From: DASYAN01 sp034431765
GTDB lineage: Bacteria; Chloroflexota; Ktedonobacteria; Ktedonobacterales; Ktedonobacteraceae
Reading direction: 5' to 3'
Assembly: GCA_034431765.1 (NCBI GenBank)
Contig: DAOUDD010000107.1
Location: 1 to 33,669, forward strand
Length of the DNA stretch: 33,669 bases
In this document: positions 7,510 through 14,652 of the stretch, one piece after another
Layout of the letters: each line of letters begins with the position of its first letter
Numbering within the stretch: the stretch's first letter is position 1
Program-made: the position numbers and the translations under genes
The notes under the pieces: generated by a model
What the model was told of the DNA's origin: nothing
Seen by the model: only the letters and a program-made list of their open reading frames with translations
Databases searched by the model: none

Positions 7510-8559
7510 ACTTGGCTGTAAAGGATTCAGCATATAATCAGCTTGCACTACATCAGTAGCAACGGGAGTGGTCTCCTCCATTTCAACTACAATACCCTCG
7601 GTTTCTATCTGTGCAGTTGCTCCAGAGCACTTCAGTTCTTGATAAAGCTTCTCAGCCTGATCCTTCGGCACATCTTTGTTGAGGAAACGAAACACAGAGA
7701 GCGCTAAGTAATCGTGCTCCCTCTCAAAAGCTAGCCAACGCCGTTGAGAAATCTCGGCAGCCAGACCTGTCGTATTCGATCCTGCGAATATATCCAGCAC
7801 GACATCACCTGGGTCGGTAAGAAAATCAATGAAGAATTTTGGCAGCTTCAAGGGGAAACGTGCAGGATGCGATTCCATGTGCAGCTCCTTGCAGAGACGT
7901 AGATATTGAGATGAGCTATCCGTATTCGGAATTTGCAGCAGGTTCGATGGAATTGCACCACCATTATCAGTCGCAAATCCTGTACCTATATCATGCCCTG
8001 AAGGGCGCACCTTTGGCTTATAGTATTTTTCGGGATTCTGCTGTAACTTCTTCATGCGATCCGAATAGGGCACAAGCACTTTCCGCACATCGGCCTTAGG
8101 GAGATCCGTCTTTGACAACCACCAGACTGTATTGACCGCGTCTTTTGTACGAATCTTTCGCTTATTTACCCATTCAATAGGAGATGGCAACTTGGATGGA
8201 TTGAACCAGAAAAACTCTTCGGCAAGCTTAAACTCAAGCTCTTCACACAATTTGATCAATATATGGTAATTATAAAGAGATCTTATAGGGCGCTTGCTTT
8301 GATAGGCCCCGCCCAGATCCAGCACAAAGCTTCCTGTTGGGGCCAGAACACGATATACCTTCCGACAAAACTCCAGCAGCCACTCGACATACACCTCTTG
8401 ATTCACATTTCCGTAGCTCTTCTCTCGTTGTAGCGCAAAAGGGGGGGAAGTCACAACCAGGTCAATTGAGTCTGCCTCTACATGATCAAGCAAATCTAAA
8501 GAATTACCGACATAAGCGGAACCATAGTGTGTCGAGTATAAAGCGGGTCCAAGAACCAC
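7495..8559 (-). CDS. PvuII-like DNA cytosine-N4 methyltransferase
   Basis: Protective modification enzyme of the restriction pair. The 354-residue protein has the catalytic SPPF motif early (residues 38-41, in VVTSPPFALQREK) and the SAM-binding FAGSNTTG late (258-265), the permuted beta-class order. Between them are AEEFFWFNPSKLPSPIEW, RKIRTKDAVNTVWW, PYSDRMKKL, RPSGHDIG and HPARFPLKLP, all shared with M.PvuII, so CAGCTG is the predicted target. The start is GTG at 8557-8559 with GGAGGAGG upstream. The C-terminal 40 residues are acidic and less conserved. It ends tail-to-tail with the endonuclease, overlapping by 15 nt; in the PvuII plasmid system the two genes are divergent with a controller gene between them. 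Confidence 0.93.
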   Translation of the reverse strand: MVLGPALYSTHYGSAYVGNSLDLLDHVEADSIDLVVTSPPFALQREKSYGNVNQEVYVEWLLEFCRKVYRVLAPTGSFVLDLGGAYQSKRPIRSLYNYHILIKLCEELEFKLAEEFFWFNPSKLPSPIEWVNKRKIRTKDAVNTVWWLSKTDLPKADVRKVLVPYSDRMKKLQQNPEKYYKPKVRPSGHDIGTGFATDNGGAIPSNLLQIPNTDSSSQYLRLCKELHMESHPARFPLKLPKFFIDFLTDPGDVVLDIFAGSNTTGLAAEISQRRWLAFEREHDYLALSVFRFLNKDVPKDQAEKLYQELKCSGATAQIETEGIVVEMEETTPVATDVVQADYMLNPLQPSLFDA

Positions 8560-8650
8560 AACAACCTCCTCCGTTTCTGTGCCCTCTATCGGGCCTATCC
8601 GCTTTTTTTCACAAAAAAACGAACAAAATATTGCGCATCTTTACGCACTA

Positions 8651-8735
8651 TCCAATCCCTGCCGGGGTTTCCCTTCCCCTTCTGGCAGTATGCCGTTCGT
8701 GTTTCAATCCCTGCCGGGCTATCTTTCTCCTTCTG
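8651..8735 (-). repeat. Two CRISPR-repeat-like units, possibly a decayed array
   Basis: On the minus strand, a unit that begins CAGAAGGAGAAAG, continues through CCCGGCAGGGATTG and ends AAAC occurs at about 8735-8702. A second, imperfect copy (CAGAAGGGGAAGG ... CCCCGGCAGGGATTGG) occurs at about 8684-8651. Unit length (about 34 nt) and the GGGATTGAAAC end resemble CRISPR repeats. The sequence between them is only about 16-17 nt, too short for a normal spacer, and there is no third copy or cas gene in view. It lies just upstream of the methyltransferase start region. It could also be an unrelated intergenic repeat. Confidence 0.4.
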
Positions 8736-8817
8736 ATGATCCCCCCTTAGTATAGCCTGTGGAGCGGGGAAAGGCAAGGTTTTGCCGGAGAGAGGGAGAA
8801 ATGGGAGAAATTTCCTC

Positions 8818-8846
8818 TTGACTTTCTATAAAAAATCAGGTACTAT
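8818..8846 (+). promoter_or_regulatory. Strong sigma-70-like promoter for the CAP-domain gene
   Basis: TTGACT at 8818-8823 and TACTAT at 8841-8846 are 17 bases apart. The next genes on this strand are a 16-codon ORF at 8933 and the CAP-domain gene at 9054, so the transcript would have a leader of about 200 nt. Confidence 0.6.
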
Positions 8847-8932
8847 CTATAGCATGTAATCGATACTCCCTCAGATTACTACTTTCTTCTCCATCGTCCT
8901 CCATTTACCCCCCACATCAGGAGCTTTTGACC

Positions 8933-8983
8933 ATGCAGAACATTACTTCCCGCATTGCTTGCACTTCACTGATCTTTTCGTAG
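8933..8983 (+). other. Short leader ORF, possible relic of a signal peptide
   Basis: ATG at 8933 follows CAGGAG at a usable distance and encodes 16 residues, MQNITSRIACTSLIFS, before TAG. A basic residue followed by a short hydrophobic stretch resembles the beginning of a signal peptide. It is in a different frame from the CAP-domain gene, 70 nt upstream of it. It may be a real leader peptide, or the detached N-terminus of the CAP protein after a frameshift. Nothing else is seen in the rest of the 8560-9053 gap beyond the repeat units and promoter listed separately. Confidence 0.3.
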
Positions 8984-9053
8984 TACACACGTACATTCCC
9001 CCTACACTATCAGTATTCTTCTCCCCAACACAACCTATCCAGGAGCTACTACA

Positions 9054-9761
9054 ATGGAACAATCTCGACTCCATGCACAATCATCATCCACTTCTACTAC
9101 CAATTCAGCCACGCAACCGTCGTCTGCCCCCATTCAGGGTTCCTCACCCAAGCAAGGCTCGCCTACTCCCATTCAGGGTTCCTCACCCAAGCAAGGTTCA
9201 CCTACTTCCGTTCAGGGTTCCTCACCCAAGCAAGGCTCGCCTACTCCCGTTCAGAATCCCTCACCCAAGCAGGGTGCACCCACCCAGAGCACGCCTCCGC
9301 AAGGCACAGCTACGCCAAACAATTTTGGGAGCACAACGGGTATGACAGACGTGGAGAAACAGGTATCACTGCGTCTGTTCGATCAGATCAATAAGGAACG
9401 ATCCGCCGCTGGTCTGTCGGCATATACCCTGGATGAAAACATGACGCGTGCAGCCTACAAACACACGGTGAAACAGTTCGACGCGAATACGTTGAGCCAC
9501 CAACTCCCTGGCGAACCCCCTCTGGCAGACCGCCTGACGAGCGAGGGCGTGACCTGGCACGCATGCGGGGAAAACGTGGGTACAGGTGGAGGCTATACAG
9601 ATCCCTGGTCAAACGTTCTGATGGTACACAATCTCATGATGGCAGAGCCGGCAAATGTCGGTCATCACGCTGCCATTATCAGCAAAACCTACCATCGCAT
9701 CGGTCTCTCAGTGGTGATTCGTGGTAACAGCGTCTATCTCACAGAGGATTTTGCCGATTAA
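9054..9761 (+). CDS. CAP/SCP-domain protein with 13-residue repeats
   Basis: The 235-residue protein has a Ser/Pro/Gln/Lys-rich N-terminal region (about 1-100) with four 13-residue repeats of the type QGSSPKQGSPTPI. A CAP (SCP/PR1, YkwD-like) domain follows from about residue 105: RLFDQINKERSAAGLSAYTL, DENMTRAAYKHTVKQF, LSHQLPG, CGENVGTGGG and NVGHHAAIISKTYHRIGLSV. Such bacterial domains are normally exported and act at the cell surface; their biochemical role is mostly unknown. AGGAG is eight bases before the ATG. No signal peptide is present from this start, which is odd for the family and is discussed with the leader ORF at 8933. Confidence 0.88.
   Translation: MEQSRLHAQSSSTSTTNSATQPSSAPIQGSSPKQGSPTPIQGSSPKQGSPTSVQGSSPKQGSPTPVQNPSPKQGAPTQSTPPQGTATPNNFGSTTGMTDVEKQVSLRLFDQINKERSAAGLSAYTLDENMTRAAYKHTVKQFDANTLSHQLPGEPPLADRLTSEGVTWHACGENVGTGGGYTDPWSNVLMVHNLMMAEPANVGHHAAIISKTYHRIGLSVVIRGNSVYLTEDFAD
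9132..9287 (+). repeat. Four tandem 39-bp repeats inside the CAP-domain gene
   Basis: Units begin at 9132, 9171, 9210 and 9249, each 39 bp, with CAGGGTTCCTCACCCAAGCA as the shared core; the fourth is the most diverged. They encode the 13-residue linker repeat. The near identity at the DNA level points to recent expansion by slippage or unequal exchange. Confidence 0.9.
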
Positions 9762-9823
9762 GTAGACTTTTCCTGGCACATTCTGAAAACGCCAGATATA
9801 CATAGCGATATCCGTCAGGATAA

Positions 9824-9870
9824 CATGAGCACTCCCAATCTTTTGTTACAAAAGGTTGGGAGTGCTCATG
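9824..9870. terminator. 47-nt near-perfect stem-loop between convergent genes
   Basis: A 22-bp stem (CATGAGCACTCCCAATCTTT and its complement, with one G-T pair) closes a loop of only three bases. It stands 63 nt after the CAP-domain stop, in the gap before the convergent pentapeptide-repeat gene. It has no T-run on either side, so it may be a non-canonical terminator, an mRNA-stabilising hairpin or a palindromic repeat element. The rest of the 9762-10068 gap shows only a weak 6-bp inverted repeat (CTTGCT/AGCAAG, 9990-10016). Confidence 0.55.
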
Positions 9871-10068
9871 ACAATCTCAATAAGTTTGTTCGGGGATGCT
9901 TCGGTTGGTGGAGGTACGGATTGAGTAAGAGTGAAACAAATTCTAGCACAATTCATGGAGTGATATTCATTGTGCGTATTGGGAACGGTCTTGCTTGACT
10001 TCAACTCTTGAGCAAGGCAAGCACGCTCCCTACGCGTCGTTCGACTCTGCCTTCTTGAGACCCTTCCC

Positions 10069-11007
10069 TTATTCCGGTTGTGCGTGCGCTGGTACGTCTT
10101 CTTGCTGTGCGACTTGTTGATCTGCTGTGCGGGGTGTTGCAGTTTCCACGAGACGCGGTTTGGGAACGGCTGGCAGGGCGAGTTGCGTGACTTCCGATAC
10201 AGCCTGTGATTGCGCTGTGTTAGCGAGGTTGCCGAGGAAACGGGCTGCATGCAGTTGCTCTTCGGTCAGGTTGCGCGCATGCTGGAGTTGTGCACCTGTC
10301 AACAAGGCATTGTTGAGGTCGGCAACCATGAAGTTGGTGTCGTTACAGAGCGTGTTGCGCAGATCGGCACTGCTCAGGTTGGCTCCGGTGAGATCAACTT
10401 CGGAGAGGTCAGCCCCCATCAGATATGCGCCAGTGAGATCAGCCATAAAGAGGTTTGCATGCGCCAATTCTGCGTTACGCAAATTCGCACGCGCAAGGTA
10501 ACGGTAAGAGAGGTCTTGTCCACGCAGGTCGGCCCCCGGCAAGTGGAGCGGCTGCCATTTGCCAAGCAGTTTGCCTGGAACGCGCTCTTTGCCCACTATC
10601 GGCACGTCCTCAACGCGTGGAAGCCGTGCCAGTTCTCGTTCGATGCGGCTACGAGCGAGGGTGGCCTGGTAGTCCTCAGGTAGCACTGTTGTACGTTGCT
10701 CCCCCTGAGATGTCTGTAACGTTGGCACCTGCGTGTTAACGGGCGTAGCAGGTTGTTCAACTGACGCTGCTGAGGACGGTTGTGCTTCTAATGAGACGTG
10801 ATTGTGCTGCTCCAGCTGTTCCTCTTGCTGTTGTGCATATGGATGGTGGGCATGCTCCTGTCGAGCGTGTTGGGCACGTTCCCAGGCTTGCTGTTGCAGC
10901 TCCTGCAGTTGGAAATCGCGCTCCTGACGCTTCTGTGTCAGAAACACGTTCAGACCTAACGCAAGGAGCGCGATGAAAATACAGATTATCAGGACAAGAA
11001 ATATCAT
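10069..11007 (-). CDS. Membrane-anchored pentapeptide-repeat protein
   Basis: 312 residues. One transmembrane helix at about 2-23 (LVLIICIFIALLALGLNVFL) is followed by a Gln/Glu/His-rich, probably coiled segment (25-75), a low-complexity linker, and a pentapeptide-repeat block at about 157-244 with A(D/N)L-type repeats such as ADLRGQDLS, ANLRNAELAHANL, ADLTGAYLMGADL and ANLSSADL. The block would form a short right-handed beta-helix of about 17 units. The tail (250-312) is polar. Pentapeptide proteins bind DNA gyrase or act as scaffolds, but nothing here identifies the partner. GGAG lies seven bases before the ATG. The gene is monocistronic as far as can be seen. Confidence 0.85.
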   Translation of the reverse strand: MIFLVLIICIFIALLALGLNVFLTQKRQERDFQLQELQQQAWERAQHARQEHAHHPYAQQQEEQLEQHNHVSLEAQPSSAASVEQPATPVNTQVPTLQTSQGEQRTTVLPEDYQATLARSRIERELARLPRVEDVPIVGKERVPGKLLGKWQPLHLPGADLRGQDLSYRYLARANLRNAELAHANLFMADLTGAYLMGADLSEVDLTGANLSSADLRNTLCNDTNFMVADLNNALLTGAQLQHARNLTEEQLHAARFLGNLANTAQSQAVSEVTQLALPAVPKPRLVETATPRTADQQVAQQEDVPAHAQPE

Positions 11008-11174
11008 TGTTACACTCCATTGAAGTTCTAACAGCTAGAACGCAAAGAAATCAGGAACGGTAACACACGCCTAGGAGGGAAATGCCGACTGTCGGCCTGT
11101 TTGCCAGATGGATGATTCGTGTACATTCAAATGTTTTCTTTATATAGACCTTTCGTGAAGAGACAGCTATAATA

Positions 11175-11300
11175 CTACCGATCCACTTGACTGACGCACA
11201 GAGGAGAAACGGAGTTTCGTTGTCAAGCGGAATAGAGAGCCACTACCGATCTCCTTGACTGAGCGTAGCTCGCTATAATTTGGCGTTGTCAAGCGGGATA
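11175..11300. repeat. Two tandem 68-bp structured repeats upstream of the DUF971 gene
   Basis: CTACCGATC starts a unit at 11175 and again at 11243. Each unit contains CTTGAC (11186-11191; 11254-11259) and later GTCAAG (11222-11227; 11288-11293), forming an outer inverted repeat. Between them is a different small hairpin in each copy: GAAAC-gga-GTTTC (11206-11218) and GAGC-gta-GCTC (11261-11271). A TATAAT occurs at 11169-11174 and another at 11274-11279. The rest of the 11008-11354 gap shows nothing else clear. Confidence 0.65.
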
Positions 11301-11354
11301 TTAAAGAACACTATCTTACGACTGAGATACCCTCTTTCTTTTTCAGGAGCAATT

Positions 11355-11702
11355 ATGTCACAGTACGATCATCCATCCCCTACATCGTTTTTGCTTGACG
11401 AGGAGCACCGCCGGTTGTACCTCTCATGGAGTGATGAGCACGAGAGCGTACACGATTGGGAACGATTGCGCTGGGCCTGTCCCTGTGCCTGGTGCGCAGG
11501 CGAGGGCGGTCAGCCGGGAATGTTACAGAGCAAGCAGCGTCTCACAACTGAGGAGACCACGCTTGTCAATATTCAGCCCGTCGGTCGCTATGGCCTCACA
11601 CCGGTCTGGGAAGATGGTCATAAGACCGGTATCTATACGTATGAGAAGCTGCGCGGCATGTGCGAATGCAAGCAGTGTAGTACTAACAGGTCAAAACGTT
11701 AG
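11355..11702 (+). CDS. DUF971 family protein with paired CxCxxC motifs
   Basis: 115 residues, starting at the ATG 11355 with AGGAG seven bases upstream (the frame is open further upstream but without a ribosome site). The protein resembles the DUF971 / gamma-butyrobetaine-hydroxylase N-terminal-like family: WERLRWACPCAWC, then VGRYGLTPVWEDGHKTGIYTYEKLR. Members include small proteins linked to iron-sulfur biology and the N-terminal domain of GBBH, where the fold binds zinc. This copy has six cysteines in two identical patterns, C42-x-C44-x2-C47 and C103-x-C105-x2-C108, suggesting metal or cluster binding. Function unproven. Confidence 0.82.
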   Translation: MSQYDHPSPTSFLLDEEHRRLYLSWSDEHESVHDWERLRWACPCAWCAGEGGQPGMLQSKQRLTTEETTLVNIQPVGRYGLTPVWEDGHKTGIYTYEKLRGMCECKQCSTNRSKR

Positions 11703-11748
11703 CGTTCTCATCCCCCCTCGTTCTAGCTCATAGAGACTGAACTAGCGC

Positions 11749-11788
11749 ATCCGAGGTATATGCACATCTACATAGCTCTACCTCGGAT
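11749..11788. terminator. 10-bp stem-loop between DUF971 gene and small membrane gene
   Basis: ATCCGAGGTA (11749-11758) pairs perfectly with TACCTCGGAT (11779-11788) across a 20-base loop. It follows the DUF971 stop by 46 nt and precedes the small ORF at 11814. No T-run follows, so it could equally be an operator-sized inverted repeat. Confidence 0.4.
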
Positions 11789-11813
11789 ATGAAAAGATAG
11801 ATGGAGGGATGTT

Positions 11814-11954
11814 ATGTCTGTACGCAGAATTCTACCTGATAATATACCATCACGCTTGCTTACGCTTGGAGTTGCTGGACGCTTGTTTTTCGCGTTATTG
11901 ATCAGCTTGTTGCTGGGTATGGCCTTCTTCGCCACCAGTGCCCTTTCTCACTAA
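11814..11954 (+). CDS. Small single-pass membrane protein (46 residues)
   Basis: ATG at 11814 is preceded by GGAGGG at six bases. The 46-residue product has a basic, polar N-terminus (MSVRRILPDNIPSRL) and one hydrophobic helix (FFALLISLLLGMAFFATSAL). No family is recognised. It ends 7 nt before the convergent MpaB-like gene. The ribosome site and clean membrane-helix pattern argue that it is real. Confidence 0.5.
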   Translation: MSVRRILPDNIPSRLLTLGVAGRLFFALLISLLLGMAFFATSALSH

Positions 11955-11960
11955 TATTTC

Positions 11961-12806
11961 CTATTCCTGCATAATGCGTCGCGTAATTGGGAGGACACGC
12001 AGTGGCATGGGAAGGTGTGACCAGAACGCCCGCAGCGTTTTTGCTGAAGTGTCGAAGAGACGTTGTTGGTGTGCATTCCAACGCATATCGTAGATTTTTC
12101 GCACCGGCTCTGGCAAGAGGCCGTTGGTTAGCTGGAGTTGCAACTGAAGCAGTGGACGTGCGACAGATGGTAGCGGTGGAAAGAGGACAGTTCGTGCCAG
12201 GCGACGCGCCTCTGGTGTCACGGCAAGCGCATCACTATTGACCATATCCTGGACATACTGCCGCAGGTCTGTAACTGTGGCAGGCATAGCGCTTTCACAC
12301 AGGCCTAGCAAGCGGGCCATACGCTTGGATTCCTGGTAATACTGCTCCTGTTCGCTATAGCTCAAGGGGCCGATAAAGAGGGAATAGGTCAGGAGCACTG
12401 TGTCGATCAACGTGGCATGCACCCAGAGGAGCAACTCAGGATCACGTGCACGATACTCTACCCCTTCGTTATACCGTCCAGCTTCGTGCAAAAGTGGACC
12501 GCTCACATGGGCGTGCAGTCTGTTGATTGCACGCGCGGTTTTATGGGTCGCTTCTGTGTTGCCGAAGGTGAGCCACTGTCCAAACATAAAGGTTTGCAGC
12601 GCGCGCCCAAACGGGTCCGTTAGATAGCGGCTATGCGCACTTACTCCTGCTGCAACCAGAGGATGGGCCAGTTGCATCAGGATCGCTCGTGATCCACCGA
12701 GTAAGACAATGGCTTCCTGCCCGATCTTCCAGGTCATGCTCTCTTTGCCAAAATAGCCATGGTTGTCGTGGTTTGATTTGCTGAAAAATGAAGATGTCGC
12801 GTTCAT
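11961..12806 (-). CDS. MpaB/DUF2236 family oxygenase-like protein
   Basis: 281 residues matching the DUF2236 (MpaB / latex-clearing protein-like) family: GYFGKESMTWKIGQEAIVLL, GGSRAILMQLAHPLVAAGVS, a heme-environment helix, RDPELLLWVHATLIDTVLL, and LRPLL-like C-terminal helices. Relatives are b-type heme oxygenases (latex-clearing protein) or proteins of unknown chemistry (MpaB); the histidine in AHPL and that in WVHATL are the likely conserved heme-pocket residues. The start at 12806 keeps the conserved GYFGKESMTWKI segment, though the Shine-Dalgarno there is poor (AAGGAA about 19 nt away). It follows the membrane protein gene at 12869 on the same strand by 62 nt. Confidence 0.82.
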   Translation of the reverse strand: MNATSSFFSKSNHDNHGYFGKESMTWKIGQEAIVLLGGSRAILMQLAHPLVAAGVSAHSRYLTDPFGRALQTFMFGQWLTFGNTEATHKTARAINRLHAHVSGPLLHEAGRYNEGVEYRARDPELLLWVHATLIDTVLLTYSLFIGPLSYSEQEQYYQESKRMARLLGLCESAMPATVTDLRQYVQDMVNSDALAVTPEARRLARTVLFPPLPSVARPLLQLQLQLTNGLLPEPVRKIYDMRWNAHQQRLFDTSAKTLRAFWSHLPMPLRVLPITRRIMQE

Positions 12807-12868
12807 AGCTTTGAATGTAATGGTTCCTTATCTGTTGAAGTGTTGACGCTTGACGAGGATGATCGAAA

Positions 12869-13423
12869 CTATTGCGGTGGCATCTGTTGCGGATATTGTA
12901 CCTGTGGTTGCTCCGCAGTGTTGGAACCTGCCTCGGTTGGGGTTGGATAGTAGTATTGTTTGCCTCCCTCTGCATAATCAGGTTGTGGACTCTGTTGATA
13001 CCCTTGCTCGTATGGTTGATAGGGTTCTTGTGGCGCTTGTGGGGCTCCGTACTGCGCCTGGTATTCTGTGCGTGCGGGTGGAGTGGTGTACATACCTGGC
13101 ATCCTGGCATCTGGACCTGTGAGGAAGACCGATTGTAGCAAACTGTTCAGAAGAACAGTGAGCGCAGCCGCTACTATAAACACAAGCCAGACATGGGTAA
13201 TGAAGAAGAGCGCGAGTGCGATCATCCAGATAAAGCCGCTCACTCCTCCACGCAGACCTTGCATATTACCAGCGCTCAGTGCACTGACCAACATGGCAAA
13301 AGCCAGACCAGTAAAGAAAATCGGCAGGTTGAAACCATCAAAGGCGAAAGAGAGCACAAGACTTATAAGAATGATCGCTCCTGAGATAGGACCGAAAAAG
13401 GCGCTTTTCCGTCTGTACCGCAT
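12869..13423 (-). CDS. Membrane protein with Pro/Gln/Tyr-rich cytoplasmic-type tail
   Basis: 184 residues. About four hydrophobic helices occupy residues 10-105 (GAIILISLVLSFAF, LPIFFTGLAFAMLVSAL, GFIWMIALALFFITHVW, VFIVAAALTVLLNSL). A 75-residue tail rich in Pro, Gln and Tyr follows, with repeats like PYQPYEQGYQQ. The arrangement is reminiscent of LiaI/LiaF-like membrane segments, but no family can be named. AAAGGAG is seven bases before the ATG. It lies between ltaE and the MpaB-like gene on the same strand. Confidence 0.7.
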   Translation of the reverse strand: MRYRRKSAFFGPISGAIILISLVLSFAFDGFNLPIFFTGLAFAMLVSALSAGNMQGLRGGVSGFIWMIALALFFITHVWLVFIVAAALTVLLNSLLQSVFLTGPDARMPGMYTTPPARTEYQAQYGAPQAPQEPYQPYEQGYQQSPQPDYAEGGKQYYYPTPTEAGSNTAEQPQVQYPQQMPPQ

Positions 13424-13502
13424 CGTGCATCTCCTTTGTATGCGCTGGAAGCGCTGCTACCTTCACATCTATCGAGCGAAAATTAGAACACACTCTTTTT
13501 TC

Positions 13503-14570
13503 TTACACTGGACAGACGGTTTGTAGAGCACGGCGTATTCCGGCCAGGGCAGGCTCAATGTGCCGTGCTTCGATACCGTAGTGCGTGACCGCGCGTACCA
13601 GTCCATTACCCATGGCGCTGAGGAGCACTCCGTGTTCGCGCACTGTACGCAGAAAGGAAGCTGTTGCACTCTCGCTCAGCCGTTGCTGCTGCGCATCGCG
13701 GAGAGTGAAGAGCAGGATGTTTGTCACAACACGTTCGGGAGCAATCTGTACCTGCGGGAACTGGGCCAGACCTTGCGCCAGTTGTTTACAGTTAGCATGA
13801 TCTTCTGCCATACGTTCAACCATCTGCTCCAGCGCAACGATGCCAGCCGCTGCAATAACGCCTGCTTGACGCATACCACCACCAAGCAGCTTGCGAACGC
13901 GATGTGCCGAGGCAATAAACTCTTTGCTACCAACAAGCAAGGAACCAACGGGCGCGCTCAGGCCTTTTGAGAGGCAGAACATTACCGAGTCAACGCTGCT
14001 GACCAGTTCTTTGACCGGAATGTTGAGGGCTAGAGCTGCATTAAAAACGCGCGCACCGTCCATGTGCACCGCAATTTTTTTCGCGTGTGCCAGGGTAGTG
14101 ACTTGCTCTACCTGCTCGACTGTCAGTACGGTGCCACCACAACGGTTATGCGAGTTCTCGATGCAGATAAGAGCCGTTGGAGTTTTATGAGCATCACTAT
14201 CATCGGTAATACTTGCACGCAGCCGCTCCATGTCGAGCATACCATCGGCACGCGTCGGTACCACTATCAGAGGTGAACCGCCCAGTGTAGACGCTGAACC
14301 ACTTTCATAATGATAGATATGTGATTCGTCTCCAACAAGAATCGATTGCCCGCGTCCGGCATGGACTAAGAGCGCGGTTGCATTGCCCATTGTACCGCTG
14401 GGCACAAACAATGCCGCCTCTTTGCCGAGCCGCTGCGCCGCCAGCTCCTGTAGTCGGTTGATAGTAGGGTCTTCCCCATATACATCGTCACCAACCTCCG
14501 CCTGATACATCGCCTGTCTCATTTCCGGGCTGGGTTGTGTAACGGTATCGCTTCGCAAGTCGATCTGCAT
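13503..14570 (-). CDS. ltaE: Low-specificity L-threonine aldolase
   Basis: PLP enzyme (fold type I) that cleaves L-threonine or allo-threonine to glycine and acetaldehyde. Starting from the ATG at 14568-14570 the protein begins MQIDLRSDTVTQPSPEMRQAM, as usual in the family; a GTG nine bases upstream would overlap the AAAGGTG ribosome site and is not preferred. Motifs: VGDDVYGEDPTINRLQELAA, FVPSGTMGN, the substrate-side HIYHYESG, HMDGARVFNAA, and CLSKGLSAPVGS, whose lysine (residue 202) binds PLP. It has 355 residues, a normal length. It is transcribed from the promoter at 14624-14652. Confidence 0.95.
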   Translation of the reverse strand: MQIDLRSDTVTQPSPEMRQAMYQAEVGDDVYGEDPTINRLQELAAQRLGKEAALFVPSGTMGNATALLVHAGRGQSILVGDESHIYHYESGSASTLGGSPLIVVPTRADGMLDMERLRASITDDSDAHKTPTALICIENSHNRCGGTVLTVEQVEQVTTLAHAKKIAVHMDGARVFNAALALNIPVKELVSSVDSVMFCLSKGLSAPVGSLLVGSKEFIASAHRVRKLLGGGMRQAGVIAAAGIVALEQMVERMAEDHANCKQLAQGLAQFPQVQIAPERVVTNILLFTLRDAQQQRLSESATASFLRTVREHGVLLSAMGNGLVRAVTHYGIEARHIEPALAGIRRALQTVCPV

Positions 14571-14623
14571 TGCGCTCACCTTTCAAGTCACTCCCTGTTT
14601 GAACTGTACAAGTTTCTCCCTTC

Positions 14624-14652
14624 AGTATATAAATTTGGCGCGGTCTGTGCAA
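14624..14652 (-). promoter_or_regulatory. Probable promoter of the threonine aldolase gene
   Basis: On the minus strand TTGCAC (14652-14647) and TATACT (14629-14624) are separated by exactly 17 bases, 53 nt upstream of the aldolase ATG. Confidence 0.65.

Noticed and set aside
8581..8625. Intrinsic terminator with GCCC-N6-GGGC stem
   Set aside because: The stem is only 4 bp and the T-run begins several bases after it.
9846..10250. Minus-strand open frame overlapping the 3' end of the pentapeptide-repeat gene
   Set aside because: Low-complexity Lys/Arg/Asn/Gln composition, overlaps a supported gene and includes the 47-nt hairpin; no ribosome site.
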